A stretch of 59,505 bases of DNA, taken from the NCBI RefSeq assembly GCF_009765995.1, contig NZ_LMUI01000008.1:224044-283548 (forward strand), written 5' to 3'. The position numbers and the translations under genes are program-made. Below, one piece after another: positions 20,532-29,001 of this stretch (within the stretch, counting starts at the first letter, position 1; each line of letters begins with the position of its first letter). The notes beneath the pieces are model-generated. The model was not told the origin of the DNA and did not search any database. It worked only from the letters and a program-made list of their open reading frames with translations. Origin of the DNA: Methylocapsa sp. S129 (GTDB lineage Bacteria; Pseudomonadota; Alphaproteobacteria; Rhizobiales; Beijerinckiaceae).

Positions 20532-21584
20532 TCAAGAGAAATTGCTCTGAGGGCTCGAACCGGGCCGCCGCTTGTTCCCGAGCGCAATCCAGCGTCTGAC
20601 GACCGCGGTCTTAAACAAATCCAACAGCCGATAGGGTTTTAAACGCATCGTTAATAGCGCCAAAATCAGCCAGCGAACCGGGCGATAGCCGATCCCGAGA
20701 GACAGGAACCCAAGGAGCCGCTTATCCACGGCCGAGGTCGCTCCCATTTCAAGAAGTAGCGACAAGCGTGGCGGAGACGCTCCCAAAGCCAATCGCGCGA
20801 CTCCAAATCGCCATCGCCGCCGGAAAGCCGCCGCGTACCAAGCAGGAAAGTCGCCGTCCTGTTCGATAAGGACCGGGAGTTCGGTGAGCGCTTTTCGAGC
20901 GCGCTCGATATCCAGCGCGGTTGTTCGAGACAAGCCTTGCGAGAACACATTCCAAACCGCAAACAGCCGCGGTTCGAAATAAAAGCCATGCGTTAAGGCG
21001 ATTTTACGATTCAGCAATCCGTCCGCGAAGGATCCGGCGCGCGCGTCAAATCCGCCTTTTTCCATGACGATATCCCGGCGAAAGACGGCGCTGCCGGTTA
21101 GAAGGAAATTGTCGGCTCTCCGCAAAAGGCGGTGCGCCATCTCAGAAGTCACCTTCCCGCCTCGCAGAATGGGCCACACGGGCGGACGATAGCCGAGCAA
21201 TTCCCCGGTCTCGCCGCTCAGAAGCATGGCTTCCCCACAAACGAGGCCGCAATCCTGGTTGGCGTTGAGAATGTCCAATGCTCTTTCAAAGAAGCCAGGC
21301 AGCACCCAATCGTCGGCAGCGGCAAAATAGACGTAGCGCTGCGATGCCCTCTCCAATCCGCGCTGCAATGCGGCAATAGCGCCGCCGGTGCGCTCGTTCG
21401 CGAGCACGATCAACTGCGGCAATTGTTGGCGATGCCGATCGAGGATCGCCCGGCTGTCGTCGGTGGACCCGTCGTCGACCACGATGATCTCGTCGGCGGG
21501 CCGCCCCTGGGCGGCCAAGGCGTCCAGAGCATGGCTGATAAGATGGCCATGATTGAAGTTTGGCATCACCACCGAGAGAGACAT
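20532..21584 (-). CDS. Family 2 glycosyltransferase
   Basis: A 350-residue GT-A glycosyltransferase. It has SVVMPNFNHGHLISHAL at the N-terminus, VVDDGSTDDSRAIL, and the metal-binding DxD-type site YFAAADDWVLPGF. The chosen start is ATG 21582-21584 (MSLSVVMPNF). An in-frame start at 21818 would add 78 Arg-rich residues that overlap gmhB in another frame, so it is rejected. The C-terminal third is basic and may be membrane-associated. It lies in the gmhB-GT2-wzm-wzt unit and probably adds a sugar to the chain exported by that pair. Confidence 0.9.
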   Translation of the reverse strand: MSLSVVMPNFNHGHLISHALDALAAQGRPADEIIVVDDGSTDDSRAILDRHRQQLPQLIVLANERTGGAIAALQRGLERASQRYVYFAAADDWVLPGFFERALDILNANQDCGLVCGEAMLLSGETGELLGYRPPVWPILRGGKVTSEMAHRLLRRADNFLLTGSAVFRRDIVMEKGGFDARAGSFADGLLNRKIALTHGFYFEPRLFAVWNVFSQGLSRTTALDIERARKALTELPVLIEQDGDFPAWYAAAFRRRWRFGVARLALGASPPRLSLLLEMGATSAVDKRLLGFLSLGIGYRPVRWLILALLTMRLKPYRLLDLFKTAVVRRWIALGNKRRPGSSPQSNFS

Positions 21585-21645
21585 CACGAAATCCTCAAGC
21601 GCTGACAGGCGCGCGCTCTGTAAAGACGACGCAGGGCTTTTGCCA

Positions 21646-22326
21646 TCAGCGCGTCGCCAGCTCGGCCAACCAGGTTTGGATCGCTTGCGCGGCATTGTCG
21701 GCGACGCGCGCCGAAAAGCCTCCCTGCCGCCATCTTTCGCGCGCTTCGGGAAGGCGTTTCCTATCGCGCTCGCCGTAGCCGGTGCGCACGATCGCTCCGT
21801 CCAACAACCCAGCGCCATGGCCAGCTTCGAGATCGGTAAGGCGGTCGCCGATGATCAACGACCTGCGAAGGTCAACGCCGAGCAGCCTATGCGCCTCCTG
21901 AAGCATCCCGGAGGCCGGCTTTCGCCAGGGGTGATCGGCAATCGCCAATGGGCCCTCGCCCTCGCAATGATAACCACATGCGAAAGTCGCATCGACCGTG
22001 GCCGCGATGGATGCGAGTTGATGGTTTATTTCCGCCTGGACTCTGGCGAAGGCCTCCCAGGTCAGCCGGCCGCGCGCGACTCCCGACTGGTTCGTGACCA
22101 CGACAACCGCGATAGAAAGCCGGTTGAGTTCCGCGATCGCTTTTCCCATGCCAAAAGTCAGTTGAACGTCCTCCGGACGGGCCAGAAAATGCACTTCTTC
22201 GACGAGGACGCCGTCCCTGTCGAGGAACACCGCCGGACGATTCTCGAAATTGACGGCGCTCCGTCGTTCAACCCATAATCCGACGCCGTCAATTAAGAAG
22301 GGTTGGATTTCCGCAGCGGCGTCCAT
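21646..22326 (-). CDS. gmhB: HAD-IIIA phosphatase, GmhB-like (heptose bisphosphate phosphatase)
   Basis: A 226-residue HAD phosphatase of the GmhB type, which removes the 7-phosphate from D-glycero-D-manno-heptose 1,7-bisphosphate. Motif I is VFLDRDGVLVEEVHF, motif II VVTNQSGVARG and the zinc-loop region FACGYHCEGEGP; motif IV is LIIGDRLTDLEAG. The zinc loop has Cys-x-x-His-Cys, fewer ligands than the usual CxH-x-CxC, so metal binding may differ. A short N-terminal extension of about 30 residues precedes motif I. It is first in a minus-strand unit and divergent from the epimerase and kinase fusion of the same pathway across 301 bases. Confidence 0.88.
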   Translation of the reverse strand: MDAAAEIQPFLIDGVGLWVERRSAVNFENRPAVFLDRDGVLVEEVHFLARPEDVQLTFGMGKAIAELNRLSIAVVVVTNQSGVARGRLTWEAFARVQAEINHQLASIAATVDATFACGYHCEGEGPLAIADHPWRKPASGMLQEAHRLLGVDLRRSLIIGDRLTDLEAGHGAGLLDGAIVRTGYGERDRKRLPEARERWRQGGFSARVADNAAQAIQTWLAELATR

Positions 22327-22627
22327 CGATATGCTTCCAGCCCGCGCAATAGGCTCTTTTCTTTGTCCCGGCGGCCAAAATTTGGCGGGCGCGGGGCACG
22401 CATAGCGAAAACGAGCGCCAATGTCACTCTTGTCAGGCGGTCGCCATTTTGCGGTCGGTTCGTTCTGCCGAGCCGCCGGTTAGCGTGTGTGGCGGCGTCG
22501 CTGCAAACAGGGCGGCGGCGCGGCGCGGGCGCAGGAACTCGGGGGCCGGCGCCGTTCCCCGCGAGCTTGACTTTGCTAATCTTTATGTGGATGGAGAGGC
22601 CTTGTATCCCCCTAGAGGACCATAATA
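22327..22627. promoter_or_regulatory. Divergent control region of the two glycan operons
   Basis: These 301 bases separate the gmhB arm (minus) from the epimerase arm (plus), so both promoters should lie here. A TTGACT at 22567-22572 is a possible -35 box for the plus arm, but I see no good -10 box at standard spacing. A ribosome-binding site (AGAGGA at 22613-22618) lies 9 bases before the epimerase ATG. Sharing one region could let a single regulator control synthesis and export together. Confidence 0.45.
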
Positions 22628-23650
22628 ATGCTCGATCTCGTCACGGGCGGAGCAGGATTTATCGGAAGTCATCTGGTCGACCAATTGATTGCTTCCGGCC
22701 GCCGCGTGCGCGTTATCGATAATTTCGCCGTGGGTCGCCTCGCCAATCTTGAACAGCATCAGCAAAACGACGCGCTTGAAATCATCGAATGCGATGTTTC
22801 CGATAAGGACAAGGTCGACAAGGCATGCGCAGGCGTGGAGCGCATCTTTCATCTTGCCGCTCGCGCCGACGTTGTGCCCTCCATCCAAGAGCCCGAAGAT
22901 TATTTCAGGGCGAATGTGGATGGGACGTTCGCGATCCTGGAGGCGGCGCGCAAACGGCAAGTCAAGCGTCTGGTCTATGTCGCGTCCTCGTCTTGCTACG
23001 GCATTCCAGACGTCTACCCCACGCCCGAAGACACGCCCGCTGATCCGCAATATCCCTATGCGCTGACCAAATATCTCGGCGAACAATTGGTCATGCACTG
23101 GGCGCAAGTCTATGGATTGCCTGCGGTTTCCGTTCGTTTCTTCAATGTCTACGGACCGCGGGCCCGCACCAGCGGGACATATGGCGCGGTATTTGGCGTG
23201 TTTCTTGCGCAATTATTGGCTGGAAAGCCTCTGACCATTGTTGGCGACGGCGAGCAGACAAGGGACTTTACGTTCGTCAGCGACGTCGTCGACGCTCTGA
23301 TGACTGTCGCCAAGAGCGATCGTGTCGGAGATATCTATAACGTCGGCAGCGGCCGTCCCGTCAGCGTCAACGAGCTGGTTCGCCTTCTTGGCTCGCCCGA
23401 GAGCGTCCATATTCCCAAGCGCCCCGGCGAGCCCGATTGCACTTTTGCCGACATATCCAAGATCGAACGCGATCTCGGCTGGAAACCCAAAGTGCCCTTC
23501 GCCGAAGGCGTCAAGGTGATGCTCGACAACATGAAATATTGGAAAGACGCGCCTGTTTGGACGGTCGATAGCATTAAGGACGCAACGACCGACTGGTTCA
23601 AGTTTCTGGGACCGCAATCTGTTGCAAAAAGCGCGCAGGGAATTCAGTGA
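22628..23650 (+). CDS. NAD-dependent sugar-nucleotide epimerase (extended SDR)
   Basis: A 340-residue extended SDR, related to UDP-glucose/GDP-mannose epimerases and ADP-heptose epimerases. The nucleotide motif is VTGGAGFIGSHLVDQ, with FHLAARADV, the catalytic SSSCYG and YALTKYLGE (YxxxK), and FVSDVVDAL plus YNVGSGRPVSV in the sugar domain. It could invert a centre or convert the activated heptose made by the neighbouring enzymes. The gene opens the main plus-strand operon and its TGA abuts the next ATG directly (23648-23653), so the two are probably translationally coupled. Confidence 0.88.
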   Translation: MLDLVTGGAGFIGSHLVDQLIASGRRVRVIDNFAVGRLANLEQHQQNDALEIIECDVSDKDKVDKACAGVERIFHLAARADVVPSIQEPEDYFRANVDGTFAILEAARKRQVKRLVYVASSSCYGIPDVYPTPEDTPADPQYPYALTKYLGEQLVMHWAQVYGLPAVSVRFFNVYGPRARTSGTYGAVFGVFLAQLLAGKPLTIVGDGEQTRDFTFVSDVVDALMTVAKSDRVGDIYNVGSGRPVSVNELVRLLGSPESVHIPKRPGEPDCTFADISKIERDLGWKPKVPFAEGVKVMLDNMKYWKDAPVWTVDSIKDATTDWFKFLGPQSVAKSAQGIQ

Positions 23651-25225
23651 ATGGCGTCAAATGCTGCGAGTTTTGAAGGCGCCGCGCCGGAGCGTCTGAC
23701 GACGCGTTCGAAAATCCTCACTGTCGCCGAGGTTGGGGAAGCCGTAGAAAAGCGGCGCCGGAAGGGGCTTGTTGTCGTTCAGGCGCACGGCACCTTCGAT
23801 CTTCTCCACCTTGGGCATGTGCGCCATCTGGAGGCCGCCAGAGCGCTCGGCGATGTCCTTGTCGTCACCATCACCGCGGATCGTTTTGTCAACAAGGGTC
23901 CCGGCCGGCCGGTCTTCACCGAAGCCCTGAGAGCCGAAATGCTGGCGGCCCTGCATTTCGTCGATTACGTCGCCATCGCCGAGGCGCCTGATGCGATCAG
24001 CGCCCTGGAGACGATCCGTCCGGCGATCTACGCCAAGGGGCAAGACTATCAAAATCCCGACGGCGACGTGACGGGGAAGATCGCTCTCGAGCGTCAGACC
24101 GTGGAAGCGCATGGCGGCGAAATCCATTTCACCGATGAGGTCACCTTTAGTTCGAGCGAGTTGATCAATCGGCACTTCAATTTGTTCGAGCCTCACGTCC
24201 GCGAGCATCTTTCCGATCTTCGCGACGACGGTGGTCTGGCCACCATTCTGGCGTTGATCGAGAGCATAAAGGACTATCGAGTCGTCCTTGTCGGCGATGC
24301 GATTATCGATGAATACGAATACGTGCTTCCGATGGGAAAACCGCCCAAGGAACACATCATTGCGACTCGCTACCAGGATAGCGAGATTTTCGCTGGCGGC
24401 GTGTTTGCTGCGGCCAATCACGTGGCGTCGTTCTGCGCAGAGGTGGACGTCATCACCTGCATCGGAACGAATAACAGCCACGAAGAACTCATTCGCAAAA
24501 ATCTCAAGCCGAATGTGCGCCTCCATGCGTTCAAGCGACCAAACTCGCCCACGACGCTCAAGCGGCGTTTTGTCGATCCCTCGTCCATAAGAAAACTGTT
24601 TGAAGTTTATCATATGAACGATGAACCGCTGACGGATGATCTTGAGAAGCAACTTAAGGCTTTGGTCGGCCGGCTCTGTCCGAAAGCGGATGTCGTGATC
24701 GCGACGGACTTTGGCCACGGACTCATTGGGCCCAAGATCGTTCAGCAATTGACGGCGCTATCCCCATTTCTCGCGGTTAATACGCAAAGCAACAGCGCAA
24801 ATATGGGTTACAACCTCGTGACCCGCTATCCGCGGGCCGACTACATCTGCATTGATGCGCCGGAGGCGAGGCTGGCGCTTAGCGATCGCCTTTCCACCGT
24901 TGGCGATATCGCCCACCGCCTTGCGGAACGGATCGCCGATTGTCCGAAGTTTATCGTAACTCACGGCAAACATGGGTGCGTCACATTTGAGCGCGGCGGC
25001 GTGGTTCACACGATTCCGGCTGTCGCGCGCAAAATCGTCGACACCGTCGGCGCGGGCGACGCTTTTCTCGCTGTCACCTCTCCTCTGGTCGCCGCGGGAG
25101 CGCCGATGGACATCGTCGGCTTTATCGGCAATGTAGTCGGCGCCCTCAAGGTGGAAATCGTCGGACACCGCTATTCCATTGAAAAAGCCTCTCTCATCAA
25201 GGGCGTCACCGGACTTCTGAAGTAA
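23651..25225 (+). CDS. Nucleotidyltransferase-PfkB kinase fusion (HldE-like, domains in reverse order)
   Basis: A 524-residue bifunctional protein. Residues 40-190 form a RfaE2-type nucleotidyltransferase (HGTFDLLHLGHVRHL, HLGH at 53-56; TADRFVNKGPGRP). Residues 225-524 form a PfkB carbohydrate kinase (RfaE1-like) with VGDAIIDEYEYVLP and the catalytic TVGAGDAFLAV (GAGDAF at 467-472). E. coli HldE has kinase first and nucleotidyltransferase second, so the order here is reversed. The combined activities would phosphorylate a heptose 7-phosphate at C1 and transfer a nucleotide after GmhB action. Whether the nucleotide is ADP cannot be told from sequence. It lies between an epimerase gene and gmhA. 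Confidence 0.88.
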   Translation: MASNAASFEGAAPERLTTRSKILTVAEVGEAVEKRRRKGLVVVQAHGTFDLLHLGHVRHLEAARALGDVLVVTITADRFVNKGPGRPVFTEALRAEMLAALHFVDYVAIAEAPDAISALETIRPAIYAKGQDYQNPDGDVTGKIALERQTVEAHGGEIHFTDEVTFSSSELINRHFNLFEPHVREHLSDLRDDGGLATILALIESIKDYRVVLVGDAIIDEYEYVLPMGKPPKEHIIATRYQDSEIFAGGVFAAANHVASFCAEVDVITCIGTNNSHEELIRKNLKPNVRLHAFKRPNSPTTLKRRFVDPSSIRKLFEVYHMNDEPLTDDLEKQLKALVGRLCPKADVVIATDFGHGLIGPKIVQQLTALSPFLAVNTQSNSANMGYNLVTRYPRADYICIDAPEARLALSDRLSTVGDIAHRLAERIADCPKFIVTHGKHGCVTFERGGVVHTIPAVARKIVDTVGAGDAFLAVTSPLVAAGAPMDIVGFIGNVVGALKVEIVGHRYSIEKASLIKGVTGLLK

Positions 25226-25240
25226 ATAGAGGCAAGCGCA

Positions 25241-25822
25241 GTGCGCGATAGAATCACGGCCTATTTCGATACCCTGGACCGCGTGACGCGAAACGCTGAA
25301 TGCACGACGGCGAACGGCGAGACGCTTTCGCTCGGCGAAGCGTTCGAGCGCGTGCGCGACATGGCGCATGCGACGCATGATCGCGGCGACAAAATCATGT
25401 TCATCGGCAATGGCGGCAGCGCCGCCATCAGCAGCCATATGGCGACTGATTTTTCCAAAAACGGAGGCCTGCGGTCGATGACCTTCAACGAAGGCTCGGC
25501 GCTCACCTGCCTGGGAAACGACCTCGGTTATGAAAATGTCTTCGCCAAGCAAATCGAGTGGCATGGACGGCCGGGCGATCTGGTGATCGCGATCAGCAGT
25601 TCGGGACGTTCGCCCAATATCATCAAGGGCGTGGAGGCTGCGCGGGCGCAAAGCTGCAGCATCATAACGTTGTCAGGCTTCAGCCAGGACAATCCGCTGC
25701 GCAACAAGGGCGCCGTGAATTTTTATGTGCGTTCGCCCGAATACGGATTCGTCGAACTCGCACACCAAGCCCTGATTCACGCGATCCTTGACCTCGACAG
25801 GGGCTGGCGCCCGGAACATTAA
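25241..25822 (+). CDS. gmhA: SIS-domain sedoheptulose 7-phosphate isomerase-like protein
   Basis: A 193-residue SIS protein of the GmhA type, converting sedoheptulose 7-phosphate to D-glycero-D-manno-heptose 7-phosphate. Substrate and metal motifs are FIGNGGSAAISSHMATDF, AISSSGRSPNII, ITLSGF and the His-rich end FVELAHQALIHAIL. The start is GTG 25241 with a ribosome-binding AGAGG at 25228-25232. It is co-directional with the kinase fusion (15 bases apart) and with the SDR downstream (31 bases), so it is in the same operon. The substrate could be a different phosphorylated ketose; a dedicated transketolase encoded downstream fits supply of a C7 ketose. Confidence 0.88.
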   Translation: MRDRITAYFDTLDRVTRNAECTTANGETLSLGEAFERVRDMAHATHDRGDKIMFIGNGGSAAISSHMATDFSKNGGLRSMTFNEGSALTCLGNDLGYENVFAKQIEWHGRPGDLVIAISSSGRSPNIIKGVEAARAQSCSIITLSGFSQDNPLRNKGAVNFYVRSPEYGFVELAHQALIHAILDLDRGWRPEH

Positions 25823-25853
25823 AGATTCGACCTCTTTGCGACAGGTGGGAAAA

Positions 25854-26852
25854 GTGGAAAATCGTTTCAAGCGCGTGATGGTGACCGGCGGCGCCGGCTA
25901 TGTCGGATCGAGCCTCATTCCGAAGTTGCTTGCCGCGGGATATGAAGTCTCGAATCTGGATCTCTATCTTTACGGCGACATATTCGCGCACCTTGCCGAT
26001 AATCCGGCTCTCACGCAGACCAAGGGGGATCTTCGCAATCCAGCGGATGTGAAGCGCGCGCTCGCAGGCTGCGACGCGGTCATTCATCTTGCGTGCATTT
26101 CGAATGATCCATCCTTCGATCTTGATCCGAATCTCGGCAAATCGATCAATTTCGATTGCTTCCGGCCGTTGGTCAAAGCCAGCAAGGATGCGGGGGTCAA
26201 GCGATTCATTTATGCATCGTCGTCCTCGGTCTATGGCATCAAGAACGATCCTGAGGTCACGGAAGAATTGGCGCTGCTGCCGCTCACGGATTATTCGAAA
26301 TTCAAGGCGATGTGCGAGGATGTTCTCGAACAGGAGCGCGAACCAGGTTTTGTGGCCGTTACGATTCGCCCGGCGACCGTCTGCGGCTATGCGCCCCGGC
26401 TTCGCCTCGACCTGACCGTCAATATTCTCACAAATCTGGCGATCAACAACGGCCGCATCACGGTTTTTGGCGGCGAGCAGCTTCGACCGAACATTCACGT
26501 CGAAGACATGACGGATCTCTACCTCCTCCTCTTGCAGACTGAGAATTCCCAGATCGATGGCAAGATATGGAACGCCGGCTACCATAATCTAAAAGTTCGT
26601 GCGATCGCTGAGATGGTGCGCGAGCGGGTTGGGCCTGCCGTCGAGATCGTCGTGACGCCGACCGACGATCATCGCTCGTACCATGTTTCATCCGAGAAGA
26701 TTCATCGCGAGCTTGGCTTTGTCGCCAAGCGAACCGTTAGCGACGCGATTGTCGATCTGAAAGACGCATTTGCCGCCGGGAAAGTGCCGAACTCGATGAC
26801 CGATGACCGCTATTACAATATCAAGCGCATGCAGTCGGTTCACCTGCGTTAA
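25854..26852 (+). CDS. NAD-dependent sugar-nucleotide epimerase/dehydratase (extended SDR)
   Basis: A 332-residue extended SDR. It has VMVTGGAGYVGSSLIP at the start, VIHLACISNDPSF, the Ser/Thr-rich catalytic SSSSVYGIKND, and TDYSKFKAMCED, which contains Tyr and Lys in a YxxxK spacing, then FGGEQLRPNIHVEDM. The GTG at 25854 was chosen because GGTGGGA lies just upstream and the Rossmann motif starts nine residues in; a TTG at 25788 lies inside gmhA. The VCGYAPRLRLDL stretch occurs in heptose-modifying epimerases of capsular clusters. It probably works on the nucleotide heptose; the product cannot be assigned. Confidence 0.85.
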   Translation: MENRFKRVMVTGGAGYVGSSLIPKLLAAGYEVSNLDLYLYGDIFAHLADNPALTQTKGDLRNPADVKRALAGCDAVIHLACISNDPSFDLDPNLGKSINFDCFRPLVKASKDAGVKRFIYASSSSVYGIKNDPEVTEELALLPLTDYSKFKAMCEDVLEQEREPGFVAVTIRPATVCGYAPRLRLDLTVNILTNLAINNGRITVFGGEQLRPNIHVEDMTDLYLLLLQTENSQIDGKIWNAGYHNLKVRAIAEMVRERVGPAVEIVVTPTDDHRSYHVSSEKIHRELGFVAKRTVSDAIVDLKDAFAAGKVPNSMTDDRYYNIKRMQSVHLR

Positions 26853-26910
26853 TGCCGCGGACGTAGCGCTTAGACGCCAAGATTTGAGCGTTGAGGACGA
26901 TGCCGTTGTC

Positions 26911-28782
26911 ATGCGCCCGCCAATAAGCGCCGTCCGCATTCTCCTGCCGGTCTGGGGAAAGGAATATGTCGAGCAGTTTCTCGATTTCTGCCTGCCGACT
27001 CTCCTGGCCGATGGAAACCTACCGTCGCTGTGCCGTCGCACCGCCTGCACCTTCGTGCTTTTCGCACGCACGGACGATGTCGAAGCGATCCGGGGCAATC
27101 CGGGTTGGCGCGCGCTTGAGGACATGTGTGCGGTCGAAATCGCCACGATCGATCATCTCATAAGCGCTAGCCATTCCACCACCATAACCCTCGCCTATGT
27201 CAGCGGCATCAGGTCTTGCAAGAGCGACTTGCTGGATACGTGTTTCATTTTTCTCGTGTCTGACTACGTTCTCGCCGACGGCGCCTTGAGCAATGTGCTG
27301 GCGCGCGTTGTCGCGGGCGCGAGCGGCGTTCTCGCAGGCAATTTTCAGATTGTCGGCGAAGGGGCGGCGCCGGTTCTGGCGCAGGCGCGCGCCGGCGGGC
27401 CTTATCTGTCGATTCAGCCACGCGACCTTATTCGTTTAGCGCTGGATCATCTCCATCCCGCGACGATCGCGAATTTCGCGGATTCGCCGGTTCGTCACGA
27501 CGCCGCGAGCAATCGTCTCTTCTGGCGCGTGGATGATTCCACCATTCTCGGGCGGTTTTACCTGATGCATATGATCGCGATCCGCCCCGAAACAGCGGAG
27601 TTTATCATTGCCGCGCCGTCCGACTATTCGCTGATTCCCGAATTATGCCCGTCGGGCGCCGTGGCGACGATCGAGGATTCTGACGAATATTGCGTCGTCG
27701 AACTGCAGTCGCGACGGCAAGGTCAGACAAATCTGCGCCTCGGCCCGCTGACGCCTGCGGCAGTGGCGACCTCGCTGAGCAATTGGGCGACCGGTCAGCA
27801 TCGGGAAAATGCTGGTCACGCGATCGTCTTTCATTCCGACAAAATCAAATCCGAGGTGGCTGAAACGATTGCCGCGTCGAAACGGTTCATAAGCGAGGTC
27901 GAGCGGCATTTGCCGTCTGCTCCGCAACCTTTTCGCTATCATCCCTATTGGTGCGGCGCGATCGATCATCATGAAAGAACTTCGCCGACCCCTGTCGATT
28001 TTCCCGCTTTGAGCAAGATTCTCGGCGATCCGAATTTCGCGATCGCGGTGAAGTCTGCGCGTGCGATCCGGCTGCGCGCCATGCTTTTGGGTCGTGCGCC
28101 GGATTTTCGTCCATGGCATCCGCGATGGCTGGATGTTCAAAGATTCTGGATCGCGCTCAAGCAAACGGCTGGTGGCGCATCGATCATCATTGTCGGCGAT
28201 ATTCCAGCGCTGCTTCGCCGGCCTATCGAATTGCGGGCGCAGGCTTATGGCGCGCGGCGCGTCGACCATGCAGACCTGCGGGAAATCAGAGATTTGACAG
28301 GTCGAAGCGCCGCAAATCCAGGGGAGCGATTTGACGTTTGCGTTTTGATATTATCCCCAAGGAGCCTTGAGGCTCACGCGGCAATCGTGGAGCAATTTGT
28401 TCCAATTATTCAACCTGCCGGGCGCATTTTGCTTGTCATCGGCGATCTTTTTGAAGAAGCCTCGCGCTCCTTCGGTCCTGACCGACTGACGCTGTTGCCG
28501 ATTTCCGCGACTTCGGGTCTACAAGTGGAAGAATTCAGAGTCGTAGGGGCGAGCCCGGGAAGATTATTGATACAATCGACGATGATGGCGCTCGCCCGTT
28601 CGTCTTTTGGCGGCGGCTTGCGTAGCTTACTGAGAATAGCTGGCGCCGGGATGCTTGCAATCGTCAGTGGGGGTTTGAATGTTGGCGCGCTCTTGCGGTC
28701 CCAAGCGTCCGAACAGTCGCAATGTTCAAGCGTCGCACTGACGCTGCGGCTGAGATCGCCCGAAGGTCACAATGACTGTTAA
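26911..28782 (+). CDS. Large protein of unknown function, paralogue 1 of a tandem pair
   Basis: A 623-residue protein I cannot assign. Its N-terminal 300 residues share many blocks with the next gene: LLPVWGKEYVEQFLDF near the start, ASHSTTITLAYVSG, CFIFLVSDYVLADG, LDHLHPATIANF, NRLFWRVDDST, GRFYLMHMIAIRPE and IEDSDEYCVVELQ. The Asp-rich SDY..AD and WRVDD pieces recall metal-binding sites of GT-A glycosyltransferases, which is inference. The C-terminal part has a Rossmann-like stretch (FDVCVLILSPRSL, IQPAGRILLVIGD) and a hydrophobic segment near the end. ATG 26911 gives the same MRPP-x-LLPxWG opening as the paralogue's MRGPP start. It follows an epimerase gene by 58 bases in the heptose operon. 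Confidence 0.75.
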   Translation: MRPPISAVRILLPVWGKEYVEQFLDFCLPTLLADGNLPSLCRRTACTFVLFARTDDVEAIRGNPGWRALEDMCAVEIATIDHLISASHSTTITLAYVSGIRSCKSDLLDTCFIFLVSDYVLADGALSNVLARVVAGASGVLAGNFQIVGEGAAPVLAQARAGGPYLSIQPRDLIRLALDHLHPATIANFADSPVRHDAASNRLFWRVDDSTILGRFYLMHMIAIRPETAEFIIAAPSDYSLIPELCPSGAVATIEDSDEYCVVELQSRRQGQTNLRLGPLTPAAVATSLSNWATGQHRENAGHAIVFHSDKIKSEVAETIAASKRFISEVERHLPSAPQPFRYHPYWCGAIDHHERTSPTPVDFPALSKILGDPNFAIAVKSARAIRLRAMLLGRAPDFRPWHPRWLDVQRFWIALKQTAGGASIIIVGDIPALLRRPIELRAQAYGARRVDHADLREIRDLTGRSAANPGERFDVCVLILSPRSLEAHAAIVEQFVPIIQPAGRILLVIGDLFEEASRSFGPDRLTLLPISATSGLQVEEFRVVGASPGRLLIQSTMMALARSSFGGGLRSLLRIAGAGMLAIVSGGLNVGALLRSQASEQSQCSSVALTLRLRSPEGHNDC

Positions 28783-29001
28783 TGACTGTTCTTGAGCCGA
28801 GCGACGCGTCGGCGCCCATATCCTGATTCAGGGCGGGAGCGGCGACGACGTTGGATGATGCGTGGCGCCTTCTTTGCCAGCCGCGTCGCCACATGTCAGA
28901 ATCCCGCCCAATCCCATACTTCGTGACATCGAGAAATTCGCCGCTTGGACCGACCTCATTTTCCCCCCGATCGTCTCGTCGATGCGCCGACGCCAAGCAG
29001 C
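28783..29001. other. Spacer between the two paralogues
   Basis: A 219-base gap separates the first paralogue from the chosen start of the second. The second frame extends upstream to a TTG at 28945, which would add 19 Pro/Asp-rich residues not shared with paralogue 1. Duplicated TGACTGT (28770s-28790s: AATGACTGTTAATGACTGTT) sits at the end of the first gene and is a short direct repeat that may mark the duplication junction. Confidence 0.4.
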
